Positions 8,235-16,626 are shown, counted from the stretch's first letter. The stretch is DNA of 33,605 nucleotides from 4484-232 sp964486555 (GCA_964486555.1 CAZANP010000017.1:1-33605); one strand, 5' to 3'. Program-made: numbers and translations. Notes: generated by a model not told the origin, from the sequence alone.

Positions 8235-8425
8235 GAAGACTCATTTTCCAATTCTTTCATGACATCTATCACTTTCATTTTCATCTCCCCGAAGTCTTTT
8301 TGACATTCCTTATATAGGTTCACTGCTTTTTGGAAGAGACTTATAGCTTCTTCCAGAGGAATCTCCTCATTCTCAAGTTTTCCCAGTATCCCTTCGAGTT
8401 CTTTCAATTTCTCTTCCAGTTTCAT
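8228..8425 (-). CDS. xseB: Exodeoxyribonuclease VII small subunit XseB
   Basis: A 65-residue, highly charged helical protein with the XseB pattern: KLEEKLKELEGILGKLENEEIP, then LEEAISLFQKAVNLYKECQ. Several XseB chains bind XseA to form exonuclease VII, which degrades single-stranded DNA from both ends. Its ATG overlaps the stop codon of the reading frame recovered after the assembly gap (ATGA at 8425-8422), fixing the true end of xseA and indicating translational coupling. GGAGG lies about 11 bases upstream. Confidence 0.93.
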   Translation of the reverse strand: MKLEEKLKELEGILGKLENEEIPLEEAISLFQKAVNLYKECQKDFGEMKMKVIDVMKELENESSS

Positions 8426-9443
8426 TCAACAACCGCCTCCCTATCACCGTCCTTCATAACTATACACACCTTATCNNNNNNNNNNNNNNNNNNNNNNNNN
8501 NNNNNNNNNNNNNNNNNNNNNNNNNNNNNNNNNNNNNNNNNNNNNNNNNNNNNNNNNNNNNNNNNNNNNNNNNNNCCAGTTTTTTTTCAAGATCTTCGAA
8601 TTTTTCCAAAAACTTCCTTTTTATTTTCTCAAAAGTTTCCTTCAATTCTCTGTACACTTCCTTAACGTTCGGTACAGCCATTTCGGCAGCAGCGGTTGGC
8701 GTATGCGCCGGAAAATCGGCCACGAAGTCAATCAGCACCCTATCAACCTCGTGCCCAATCCCTGTTATCACAGGAGGTTCGATTCCTACCAGAACTTCCA
8801 CAACTTCTTCCTCGTTGAAGACCCAGAGATCCTCTTGTGAACCACCACCTCTTGCGATTATCACGAGATCAAGATCGTATTTCTTTGATTTTTCAATGGC
8901 TTCTATTAGCGTCTTTTTCGCTCCTTCTCCTTGAACTTGCGTGTGAAAGAGATAAATTTCCACAAAAGGGTATCTCCCTTCAATTGTTTTTAGTATATCC
9001 TGAAAAGCTGCGGAATCCCTTGAAGTGATTACTCCTATCTTTTGGGGGTATTCTGGTAATTTCTTTTTGGGTTTTGTAAGCCATCCTTCCCTTATCATCC
9101 TTTCCAGAACTTTCTTGTATCTCATGCTGTATAAACCTTCCATTCCGATAGAGCGGACCTCTTCACATATCATTCTATAGGTTCCATGAGGAGGGTATAC
9201 CTTTATGTCCCCTCTAGCAGCGACAACTTTTCCTTCCGCTAATTTTATACCCTTCGATTCACCACCGAAGATGACGCAATTTAGCTTTGCTTCCTCATCT
9301 TTCAACGAGAAAAATATGTGTGAATTTCTGATCTTACAATTTGAAACCTCTCCATAAACCCAAACATCTGTCAGATAGGGATCATTTTCCATAAGTTCCA
9401 TTATGTAACTCGTTATCTCAGAAACTGATCTGATTCCTTCCAT
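8422..9443 (-). CDS. xseA: Exodeoxyribonuclease VII large subunit XseA, interrupted by an assembly gap
   Basis: The first 289 codons (9443-8576) encode the N-terminal OB-fold domain (VWVYGEVSNCK, FFSLKDEEAKLNCVIF) and the nuclease core (GVITSRDSAAFQDIL, ARGGGSQEDLWVFN, GIGHEVDRVLIDFVAD, HTPTAAAE). The coiled-coil region and most of the C-terminal domain fall in the gap of 100 Ns. After the gap, the frame from 8475 to 8422 reads DKVCIVMKDGDREAVVE and stops, a typical XseA tail, with TGA overlapping the xseB ATG. Reading straight across 100 Ns gives a false stop at 8460. The start ATG 9443 lies inside the folD end, a 26-base overlap. Confidence 0.9.
8476..8575. other. Assembly gap (100 Ns) inside xseA
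   Basis: There are exactly 100 Ns, the conventional placeholder for a gap of unknown length. Frame continuity of xseA needs a true length of 3n+2, so 100 is not the real size. The visible parts add up to about 306 residues, against roughly 400 or more expected for XseA. The true gap is therefore probably a few hundred bases. Confidence 0.98.
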
Positions 9444-10254
9444 AGGTCCTCATCTCCGCAGACCTGACCACGTGTTCCATCAACAACGTTGTCGTTATCC
9501 TCCCCACCCCTCCAGGAACCGGTGTCAATCTGGCTACCTTCTCCACCTCTGGATCCACATCTCCAACGATTTTCCCATCGACAAAGTTTATGCCTACATC
9601 CACAACGACTGTTCCTTCCTTGACATGCTCTGGCTTTATGAAAAAAGCTTTTCCAACAGCAACTACCAGAATGTCAGAGCGCTTAGTTATATCGAAAAGG
9701 TTCTCTGTTCTCGAATGACACACAGTCACCGTGGCATCCCTTCCTTTTTTCAAAAGCATGATTGCCACAGGTTTTCCAACTGTGACACTTCTTCCGATAA
9801 CAACGACTCTCTTTCCTGAGATATCTGTTTCATTCTCCAGAATTCTAACAACCGATTCTGCTGTACAAGGTGGGAAGATCTCTTTTCCATAGATTAAAAG
9901 ACCAAGATTGTGTGGAGTAACTCCTTCAACATCCTTTGAAGGGTCTATTCGTGAAAGAACTTCGAATTCATCTATTCCTTCAGGCAGTGGTCTTGCGACA
10001 AATATCCCATGAACATTTTCATCAAGAGAAACTTCTTCAACGATTTTCAAAAGTCTTTCAGGAGGGACTTCCATTATTTCAAATTCGATTCCCAATTTTT
10101 TTGATTTCTTTCTCTGGGATTCCAAATAGGATAGCGTGGAATAATCGGGTTTACTGGTGATGCTCACCAATCTAGGCGAGAATCCCAGCTTTTCTATCCT
10201 TTTCCTCACATCCTCTTCAATACCCTTTGAAATCACTTTGCAGTCTATGTACAA
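9418..10254 (-). CDS. folD: FolD-family methylene-THF dehydrogenase with altered cyclohydrolase residues
   Basis: A 278-residue FolD homologue for NADP-linked interconversion of 5,10-methylene-, methenyl- and 10-formyl-tetrahydrofolate. The NADP-binding half is normal: VVVIGRSVTVGKP (about 150-162), TVTVCHSRT, VVVDVGINF and TPVPGGVGRITTTLL. In the substrate half Y43 is kept, but the family's catalytic Lys four residues later is Q47. The Gln of the VQLPLP motif is A87 (VARPLP). K107-D108-V109-E110-G111 replaces KDVDG. The start is TTG 10254, seven bases after GAGGAGGG. It follows fhs by 13 bases, so the two act in the same one-carbon pathway. Confidence 0.9.
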   Translation of the reverse strand: MYIDCKVISKGIEEDVRKRIEKLGFSPRLVSITSKPDYSTLSYLESQRKKSKKLGIEFEIMEVPPERLLKIVEEVSLDENVHGIFVARPLPEGIDEFEVLSRIDPSKDVEGVTPHNLGLLIYGKEIFPPCTAESVVRILENETDISGKRVVVIGRSVTVGKPVAIMLLKKGRDATVTVCHSRTENLFDITKRSDILVVAVGKAFFIKPEHVKEGTVVVDVGINFVDGKIVGDVDPEVEKVARLTPVPGGVGRITTTLLMEHVVRSAEMRTYGRNQISF

Positions 10255-10267
10255 AGCCTTTCCCTCC

Positions 10268-11938
10268 TCAGAACAAACCTGTTATATTCCCATCCTCGTC
10301 TATATCCATTCTAACAGCGTTGGGGGTCTTTGGAAGACCTGGCATCCTCAAGATATCCCCTGCAAGGACCACCACGAATCCTGCACCTGCTGATATTTCA
10401 AGATCCCTCACAGTGAAAGTATATCCAGAAGGTGCTCCAAGTTTTTTGGGATCATCAGATATGGAGTACTGTGTCTTCGCAACTATCACAGGAAGACCTT
10501 CAAAGCCGTATTTTCTGAGGAATTTTAGTTTCTCTTTTGCTCTGGACGTGTACTCAACGCTGGCTGCTCTGTATATCTCCCTGGCCAATGTCTCTATCTT
10601 CTTTTCAAGAGGCTCTTCCCAGCTGTAAATGGTCTGAAATTTTCCACTTCCTGCTATTTCCATGACAGCTTTTGCCAATTCCTCTGCTCCTTCTCCTCCC
10701 TTGAAGTAAGCCTCGTTCACCACAGCTTTTACACCCAGATTCTCAGAATAGCTCATCACAAGATCAAGTTCTTTTTCCGTATCGCTCTCGAATCTATTCA
10801 AAGCCACAACGACTGGCAACCCATATTTCCTTATGTTTTCAACGTGAACTTTTAAATTCTCCAAGCCTTTTCTCAAAGCATCTAGATCCTCTTTCTTAAC
10901 TTCTTTGATAGACAATCCTCCATGATACTTCAACGCTCTCACTGTTGCTACTAGCACAACAGCCGATGGAACAAAATTGCCCACCAAACTGACGAAGTCA
11001 AAGAATTTCTCAGCACCGAGATCTGCTCCAAATCCTGTTTCTGTGACAACATAATCTGCCAGTTTCAATGCCATCTTAGTCGCTATTATGGAGTTCGTTC
11101 CATGAGCTATATTCGCAAACGGCCCGCCATGTATGAAAGCAGGAGTATTTTCGATGGTTTGAACCAAATTCGGATCGATAGCATCCTTTAGAAGAACAGT
11201 CATGGCTCCCTGAGCTTCTAGGTCTCTTGCCTTTACAGGCTCACCGCTCCTTTTCCTACCAATAACGATATTTCCCAATCTTTCCTTCAAATCCTTTAAA
11301 TCCTTCGCAAGACACAGTATCGCCATTATTTCCGATGCGGCAGTTATTATGAATCCATCCTCTCTTGGATATCCGTTAGCGGTACCTCCCAATCCGACAA
11401 TAATGTTTCTTAGCGCTCTATCGTTCATGTCCATGGCACGTTTCCACATGATTCTTGTTGGGTCTATGTTCAGAGGGTTTCCAAACTTTATATGAGCATC
11501 GATCATTGCAGAGAGAAGGTTGTGAGCGGATGTTACAGCGTGAATGTCTCCGGTGAAATGCAGATTTATATCTTCCATAGGAAGAACTTGTGAATATCCC
11601 CCGCCAGTTGCCCCTCCTTTAACACCCATGACAGGTCCAAGAGAAGGTTCCCTCAAGGTGACGATGGAGCTTTTTCCTAATCTATTTATAGCCATCGAAA
11701 GGCCAATACTGGTTGTTGTCTTTCCTTCTCCAGCCGGCGTTGGGTTTATAGCAGTGACTATTATGAGTTTCCCATCGGATTTTTCCTCCAAACTTTTGAG
11801 ATAACTGTGAGGAACCTTAGCGACATGCTTTCCATATTTTTTCAGAAGATTCTCGTCTATTCCCAATTTCTGCGCTACTTTCTCAATCGAGAGTAACCTT
11901 GCTTTTCTTGCTATTTCTATATCTTCAAGCACTGTCAT
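10268..11938 (-). CDS. fhs: Formate–tetrahydrofolate ligase
   Basis: About 556 residues, the usual length. It makes 10-formyl-THF from formate, ATP and THF. The P-loop-like segment TPAGEGKTT lies at about 67-75. The stretch REPSLGPVMGVKGGATGGG and the LHFTGDIHAVTSAHNLLSA region that follows are diagnostic. Downstream is folD, which would process the product. The start is uncertain: ATG 11938, the GTG at 11950 that overlaps the nusB stop (GTGA), or the GTG at 11932 with the best spacing from AAAGGAG. The family does not settle the choice. Confidence 0.96.
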   Translation of the reverse strand: MTVLEDIEIARKARLLSIEKVAQKLGIDENLLKKYGKHVAKVPHSYLKSLEEKSDGKLIIVTAINPTPAGEGKTTTSIGLSMAINRLGKSSIVTLREPSLGPVMGVKGGATGGGYSQVLPMEDINLHFTGDIHAVTSAHNLLSAMIDAHIKFGNPLNIDPTRIMWKRAMDMNDRALRNIIVGLGGTANGYPREDGFIITAASEIMAILCLAKDLKDLKERLGNIVIGRKRSGEPVKARDLEAQGAMTVLLKDAIDPNLVQTIENTPAFIHGGPFANIAHGTNSIIATKMALKLADYVVTETGFGADLGAEKFFDFVSLVGNFVPSAVVLVATVRALKYHGGLSIKEVKKEDLDALRKGLENLKVHVENIRKYGLPVVVALNRFESDTEKELDLVMSYSENLGVKAVVNEAYFKGGEGAEELAKAVMEIAGSGKFQTIYSWEEPLEKKIETLAREIYRAASVEYTSRAKEKLKFLRKYGFEGLPVIVAKTQYSISDDPKKLGAPSGYTFTVRDLEISAGAGFVVVLAGDILRMPGLPKTPNAVRMDIDEDGNITGLF

Positions 11939-11946
11939 CACTCCTT

Positions 11947-12372
11947 TCACAGCAAAAATTTTTCCTTTGGAGCTTTTTCTTTAGCTATCCTATCAAGGAC
12001 GCCGTTAACGAACTTCCCACTGTTTTCAGTTCCATATTTTTTAGCTATTTCGATTGCTTCATCTATGGTTACCTCTATCGGAACATCGAGCTCGTGAAGG
12101 AGCTCGTAGGTCCCTAATCTCAGAACGTTCCTATCCACAGCGGATAAACGATCCAGAGTCCAATTTTCCAAATATTGAGAGATGATATTGTCTATCTCTT
12201 CTAAGTTTTCAAATATATTTTCAACGTATCTTCTGGCGTCCTCCTTAGCTTTATCGTTCAAAGATCGATCCATAACCTCTTTCAAAATTTCAAAAGGATC
12301 GTCTTCTCTGAATTCGTACTGGAACAAGGTTTTAAAGACCGCAAGTCGCATGCGGTGACGTCTAGTAGGCAT
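11947..12372 (-). CDS. nusB: Transcription antitermination protein NusB
   Basis: A 141-residue all-helical RNA-binding protein that acts with NusE and boxA RNA in ribosomal RNA antitermination. It begins MPTRRHRMRLAVFKTLFQYEF. The conserved block LSAVDRNVLRLGTYELL, the segment IPIEVTIDEAIEIAKKYG and SGKFVNGVLDRIAKE are all present. The start ATG 12372 follows GGGGGGTG and matches the family length; a longer frame to 12492 would overlap the upstream gene in another frame. It lies 16 bases after the Asp23-family gene and meets fhs with a possible GTGA overlap. Confidence 0.96.
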   Translation of the reverse strand: MPTRRHRMRLAVFKTLFQYEFREDDPFEILKEVMDRSLNDKAKEDARRYVENIFENLEEIDNIISQYLENWTLDRLSAVDRNVLRLGTYELLHELDVPIEVTIDEAIEIAKKYGTENSGKFVNGVLDRIAKEKAPKEKFLL

Positions 12373-12388
12373 TAAACACCCCCCGATT

Positions 12389-12781
12389 TCACTCTTCTTT
12401 ATTTTCTTCCTCTTCGCTTTCTTCAGTCCCTTCAGATATTTCTTCCTGGGCTTCCAGTTCTTCCTCCTTGGACACTTCAAATATGTCTTCAACAGTGACG
12501 TTGACAGCCTCCACAGTGAGTTCCGTCATTCTTTCGATATCGTTTTTCAACTTTTCCATGAGTTTTGAAACGTAATCCGGTATGGGTTCCCCATAAGGAA
12601 CATCGATCTTTAGGTTCACCACCACAGATCCTTCAGGTTCTCTCTGGACGGATAAACTTTTCTTCACTTTTTTTATGCTCTTTTCCTCAGATATTTCTAA
12701 AAATTCCGAGACACTTCTCACAGCAATCTCCTTGATCACACTATCGGATATCTCGATGTTCCCAAAGCCTTTTTCTGCCAT
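12389..12781 (-). CDS. Asp23/Gls24 family protein with acidic tail
   Basis: A 130-residue Asp23 (DUF322) family protein. The core covers about 1-105 (GNIEISDSVIKEIAVRSV, later VVVNLKIDVPYGEPIPDYV). It ends in an extended Glu-rich tail of about 25 residues that the YloU-like paralogue at 7836-8168 lacks. ATG 12781 is chosen because AAAGGAGGG lies six bases upstream; the GTG/ATG frame from 12799 starts inside the efp end. It lies between efp and nusB, as asp23-type genes often do. Its function is unknown beyond a general association with envelope stress. Confidence 0.85.
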   Translation of the reverse strand: MAEKGFGNIEISDSVIKEIAVRSVSEFLEISEEKSIKKVKKSLSVQREPEGSVVVNLKIDVPYGEPIPDYVSKLMEKLKNDIERMTELTVEAVNVTVEDIFEVSKEEELEAQEEISEGTEESEEEENKEE

Positions 12782-12795
12782 AAATATCCCTCCTT

Positions 12796-13353
12796 TCATG
12801 TTCTTTCAACATATTCTCCCGTTCTGGTATCAACCTTTATTTTGTCACCGACTTCAACGAAGAAAGGAACAGTTATCTTCAAACCCGTCTCGAGAACGGC
12901 AGGTTTTCCCCCTCCTGAAACCGTATCTCCTTTGTACCCAGGTTCCGTTTCCTTCACTTCTAAAACGACGACATTCGGAAGCTCTATACCGATAGGTTTG
13001 TCCTCGAAGAATACAAGATCCAGCTCCAAATTTTCAGTGAGATACCACTTGGCATCTCCTATTTCCTCTTCTGGTAACGCGTATTGTTCATAATCGGATA
13101 GATCCATGAAGTAGTAATGATCACCGTCGTTGTACAGATACTGAGCTTTTTTAAAAGATAGTTCAGCTTCAGAAACCTTCTCGCCACTTGGAAAATTCAC
13201 TTCTCTGACCAGTCCAGTTTTTACGTTCTTCAACTTCGTTCTGATGAGGCCACTTCCTCTTCCCATGAAATGCTTACTCGCTTCTATGACCTTGTATATC
13301 TCTCCTTCGTAGACTATGAACATCCCTTTTTTCAGACTGCCAACTTCGATCAT
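12796..13353 (-). CDS. efp: Elongation factor P
   Basis: A 185-residue, three-domain EF-P that relieves ribosome stalling at polyproline stretches. It starts MIEVGSLKKGMFIVYEGEIYKV and ends with the S1-like domain (VPFFVEVGDKIKVDTRTGEYVERT). The loop that reaches the peptidyl-transferase centre reads HFMGRGSG, so the tip residue is R32 where most bacteria have Lys. No EarP or EpmA modification gene is visible nearby. Its ATG overlaps the transketolase stop (ATGA at 13353-13350). Confidence 0.97.
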   Translation of the reverse strand: MIEVGSLKKGMFIVYEGEIYKVIEASKHFMGRGSGLIRTKLKNVKTGLVREVNFPSGEKVSEAELSFKKAQYLYNDGDHYYFMDLSDYEQYALPEEEIGDAKWYLTENLELDLVFFEDKPIGIELPNVVVLEVKETEPGYKGDTVSGGGKPAVLETGLKITVPFFVEVGDKIKVDTRTGEYVERT

Positions 13354-15266
13354 CCATTTATCACCTCCGAAACTTTTTTGTAGACACTTTCTTCATCAAG
13401 ATGATAGATTCTGTAGAGAAGGTCCCATGAACCAGAAACGGGAATTTCAGGAACACCTATTTTCATGAAACGATCGGGTATCAAACCTTTTTCAATGAGG
13501 AAAGAACCCATTATGGTTCCAAGACCGGTGAAAACGTTGTGATCCTCTATGACGAACACCTTCCTACCAGGGATGTAATTTCTCATGACCTCTTCATCTA
13601 TGTCATTAGGACAAGGTACGTTCAAAACAACCGGTTTCATCCCTTCACGTTTCAATCTATCCGCAACGTTGACAACGATATGAAGGGTTGATCCATAAGT
13701 TATCAGAACGGGGTCTTCACCATCTCGCACCACGTCGATCTTTCCATATTCAAATTCGTACTCCTCTCCAAAGAATGGCTTTCCGTTTTCATCCAATATG
13801 ATGGGAAGTTTCGACCTTCCCATAGCCACGACGAAATTGCCATAAGTTCTGGCAACATACCTTACGACTCTATCCGTCTGATTTGGATCTCCAGGTACTA
13901 TAACCTTGTAACCGAACCAATTCAAGGGAGCCGAAACGTAGTCCAAAGCATGGTGCGTTTTCCCATCTTCTCCGACGTTTATACCACAGTGAGTGACCAC
14001 AACTTTCAGATTCGTATGGTTCATAGCGTTCAACCTATGTTGATTGTAAGTCTCGCTGACTCCAAATACTCCAAAATCCGCGAAGAAAGTGATAACCCCT
14101 TCCGAAGACAAGGCCCCCGCCATAGCAGCTGCGTTGTGCTCTTGAACACCTGCTTCAATAACCCTCTCTGGCTTTTCCTTGTTAAGCATGTCCAGCTTGA
14201 CCGATCCTAACAAATCACAATCAACGGCGACGATCGGTGTCCCACCTTCATTTCGTTTCACAAGGTCTAAAAGCGCTCTCCCAAACGCCGTTCTATTGTC
14301 GAGTTTTTCATCTGAGAAGTAAGTGATTGGCTTTCCAGTATCTATCTTTATATCATACTCCTGCTCCAACTTCATATGCTTTTCAACTCTTAAATTCTTC
14401 CTTTTTTCCATATACACTTCCACATCGTTTTCTATTCCAAGCTCCTCAAGCGCTTTTTCAAGCTCTTCTCTGTTCAGAGGTTTTCCATGGTATTTGACCT
14501 GATTTTCCATGAAAGAAACACCTTTCCCTATAACCGTCCTCGCTAAGATAGCAACAGGGTTCTCCTCATCCTCTGCTGCTTCTTTCAAAGCTGAGTATAT
14601 CTGGGAATAATCATGACCATCGATTTCAACAACCTTCCAGCCATCTGCGAGGTAATTTTCCTTTATGTTCACAGGCATGACATCCCTTGCTCTTCCGCTG
14701 ATCTGAGCATCGTTGTAGTCTATTATCACCGTCAGATTGGTAACGTTGTACTTTCTCGCAAGTCTCCTGGCTTCAGCTACTTGTCCTTTTGCCTGCTCCG
14801 CATCACTCATAACAACGAAAACGTGATAATCTCTTTTTGTGAATCTGCTTGCAAGAGCAAACCCTAGGCCAGCGGACAATCCTTGCCCAAGGTTTCCAGT
14901 CGTCCAATCGATCCCTGGTATTCCCCGAGTGACATGACCTTCGAAGATTGAAGATGGATGTCTGAAACCAGTCAAAACTTCTTCGATATCCACAAATCCC
15001 AGCCTTCCTAAAACTGAATAAACCCCTGGTGAGGTGTGGCCATGACTGATGACTATTCTGTCTCTACCAGGATCTTTTGGATCCTTCGGGGACAAGTTAG
15101 CGTAAGAGTAAAGAACGAGGTATATGTCGACTGAGGACATGGAACCACCGGGGTGACCGGATTTAGCTATATAGGTCATTTTCAGTATATCACCCCGGCA
15201 CAGTCTACCAAGCTCTTCCAATCTATTCAGTTCATCTTCTGGCAGACTATCGTATCGAAACCTCAT
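13350..15266 (-). CDS. tkt: Transketolase, divergent single-chain form
   Basis: A 638-residue thiamine-diphosphate enzyme of the pentose phosphate pathway, with all three transketolase domains. Conserved parts are AKSGHPGGSMSSVD (about 34-47), SHGHTSPGVYSVLGRLG (about 74-90), TGNLGQGLSAGLGFALA (about 123-139) and N185 in IIDYNDAQISG. GVQEHN in the pyrimidine-binding domain supplies the catalytic Glu. The usual GDG before the Mg-binding helix is S154-D155-A156, an unusual change. ATG 15266 follows AAGGAGGG. This is the first gene of the 13-gene minus-strand operon, with a clear promoter 35-65 bases upstream. Confidence 0.9.
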   Translation of the reverse strand: MRFRYDSLPEDELNRLEELGRLCRGDILKMTYIAKSGHPGGSMSSVDIYLVLYSYANLSPKDPKDPGRDRIVISHGHTSPGVYSVLGRLGFVDIEEVLTGFRHPSSIFEGHVTRGIPGIDWTTGNLGQGLSAGLGFALASRFTKRDYHVFVVMSDAEQAKGQVAEARRLARKYNVTNLTVIIDYNDAQISGRARDVMPVNIKENYLADGWKVVEIDGHDYSQIYSALKEAAEDEENPVAILARTVIGKGVSFMENQVKYHGKPLNREELEKALEELGIENDVEVYMEKRKNLRVEKHMKLEQEYDIKIDTGKPITYFSDEKLDNRTAFGRALLDLVKRNEGGTPIVAVDCDLLGSVKLDMLNKEKPERVIEAGVQEHNAAAMAGALSSEGVITFFADFGVFGVSETYNQHRLNAMNHTNLKVVVTHCGINVGEDGKTHHALDYVSAPLNWFGYKVIVPGDPNQTDRVVRYVARTYGNFVVAMGRSKLPIILDENGKPFFGEEYEFEYGKIDVVRDGEDPVLITYGSTLHIVVNVADRLKREGMKPVVLNVPCPNDIDEEVMRNYIPGRKVFVIEDHNVFTGLGTIMGSFLIEKGLIPDRFMKIGVPEIPVSGSWDLLYRIYHLDEESVYKKVSEVING

Positions 15267-15299
15267 CTATTCTCCCTCCTTGAATATCTGCTGATTCAG

Positions 15300-15329
15300 A
15301 TTATATTCCATACCTCCAAAAAAATCCAA
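15300..15329 (-). promoter_or_regulatory. Promoter for the transketolase-to-comEC operon
   Basis: Read on the minus strand, TTGGAT (15329-15324) and a perfect TATAAT (15305-15300) are 18 bases apart. Transcription would start near 15293, about 27 bases before the transketolase ATG and just ahead of its ribosome binding site. No comparable promoter is seen elsewhere between here and comEC. Confidence 0.65.
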
Positions 15330-15431
15330 CGCATCGATCGCTTGTGACTATAAAACCGTTTCGTTCTTCACCTCCTATTATTGTATCATCGAATATAAGG
15401 GCAACATGTTGGAAGATAGGGAGGTGTGAAA

Positions 15432-16622
15432 ATGGATCCCATAGGTAGAGTGGAAGAATTGAGGAAGGATATGGTCTCTTCTTTGAAAAAATTCGTTTCC
15501 ATAAATTCGGTGAATCCTGCATTCGGTGGTCCTGGGGAAGAGGAAATGGCAAACTGGTTGACCGAACTGCTGAGGGATCTTGGGTACGAGACTGTAAAGA
15601 GATACGATGTAAAAGATGAAAAAGGCATCGTGAGGTCGAATCTCGTGACCTTGATAAAAGGAAAGGACACTTCAAGAACGTTATGGATAGTCACTCATAT
15701 GGATAAAGTACCCGAAGGCAGTCGCGATCTCTGGGATCACGATCCGTTCGATCCAGTGGAGAAAGATGGGAAGATATACGGAAGAGGTGCTGAAGATAAC
15801 GGAGGATCCCTCATTGCTTCTATATTTGCGGGAAAAGCTTTGATGGATGCGGGCATCACACCCTCTATGAACTTTGGCCTTGTTTTGGTAGCAGATGAAG
15901 AGGCTGGTAGTAAATACGGAATAGAGTATCTGATAGAAAGAGGCATTTTCTCAGATAAGGATCTTTTCCTTGTGCCAGATGCTGGTTCATCAAAGGGAGA
16001 TTTCATAGAGATAGCTGAAAAGAGTATATTGTGGTTAAAAGTCACGGTATTTGGTATTCAAGGACATGCTTCAAGACCAACTGGCAAGAACGCTTTCAGA
16101 GAAGGAGCAAAGATCATGTTGGATATAGACAAGATGCTTCACGACAAGTATTCGGACAAGGATGAACTGTTTGAGCCACCTATCAGCACATTCGAACCAA
16201 CCAGAGTTGAGAAAACAGTAGACAATGTGAACACGATCCCGGGAAATTTCACTTTTTACATAGATTCCAGGGTTCTACCGGTTTACAACCTAGACAACAT
16301 CATAAAAGACGTGGAGAGAGTTTTAAGGGATAGGGAATTAGAAACCAAACTCGAAATCGTTATGAGACAGGATGCACCGGATCCCACACCCTCGGATTCA
16401 GAGATAGTGAAGAGGATCTCTTCTGCCCTCAAAGAAGTGAGAGGAATTGAAGCTAAGGTGGGAGGAATAGGAGGAGGAACTTGTGCAGCGTTCTTCAGAA
16501 GGAGAGGATTCCACACAGCTGTCTGGAGTACAATCGATGAGACCGCTCATCAACCTAACGAATACAAGAGAATAGACCACATGGTAGAAGATGCCAAAAT
16601 ATTCGCAAAGATAGCAATTTGA
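15432..16622 (+). CDS. M20-family metallohydrolase (ArgE/DapE/carboxypeptidase type)
   Basis: A 396-residue zinc hydrolase with the full M20 ligand set: H89 and catalytic D91 (THMDKVP), D122 (GRGAEDNGGS), E156/E157 (ADEEAG), D183 (VPDAGS) and a late His in DETAHQPNE (about 370). A lid/dimerisation domain occupies the middle (about 195-310). Substrates in this family are peptides or N-acyl amino acids; the exact one cannot be told. ATG 15432 follows GGGAGGTG by seven bases, and the GTG at 15426 is part of that context. It is monocistronic, divergent from transketolase and closed by a strong terminator. Confidence 0.9.
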   Translation: MDPIGRVEELRKDMVSSLKKFVSINSVNPAFGGPGEEEMANWLTELLRDLGYETVKRYDVKDEKGIVRSNLVTLIKGKDTSRTLWIVTHMDKVPEGSRDLWDHDPFDPVEKDGKIYGRGAEDNGGSLIASIFAGKALMDAGITPSMNFGLVLVADEEAGSKYGIEYLIERGIFSDKDLFLVPDAGSSKGDFIEIAEKSILWLKVTVFGIQGHASRPTGKNAFREGAKIMLDIDKMLHDKYSDKDELFEPPISTFEPTRVEKTVDNVNTIPGNFTFYIDSRVLPVYNLDNIIKDVERVLRDRELETKLEIVMRQDAPDPTPSDSEIVKRISSALKEVRGIEAKVGGIGGGTCAAFFRRRGFHTAVWSTIDETAHQPNEYKRIDHMVEDAKIFAKIAI

Positions 16623-16626
16623 AGAA

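Noticed and set aside
8460..8475. xseA ending at the stop codon at 8460
   Set aside because: This frame exists only if the gap is exactly 100 bases. The alternative frame gives a proper XseA tail and overlaps xseB.
12373..12492. N-terminal extension of nusB
   Set aside because: The extra Lys-rich residues come from the acidic tail of the Asp23 gene read in another frame; ATG 12372 matches the NusB family.
15340..15400. Promoter for the M20 gene (TATAAA or TATAAG boxes)
   Set aside because: No -35 hexamer at suitable spacing was found for either candidate, so it was not listed.
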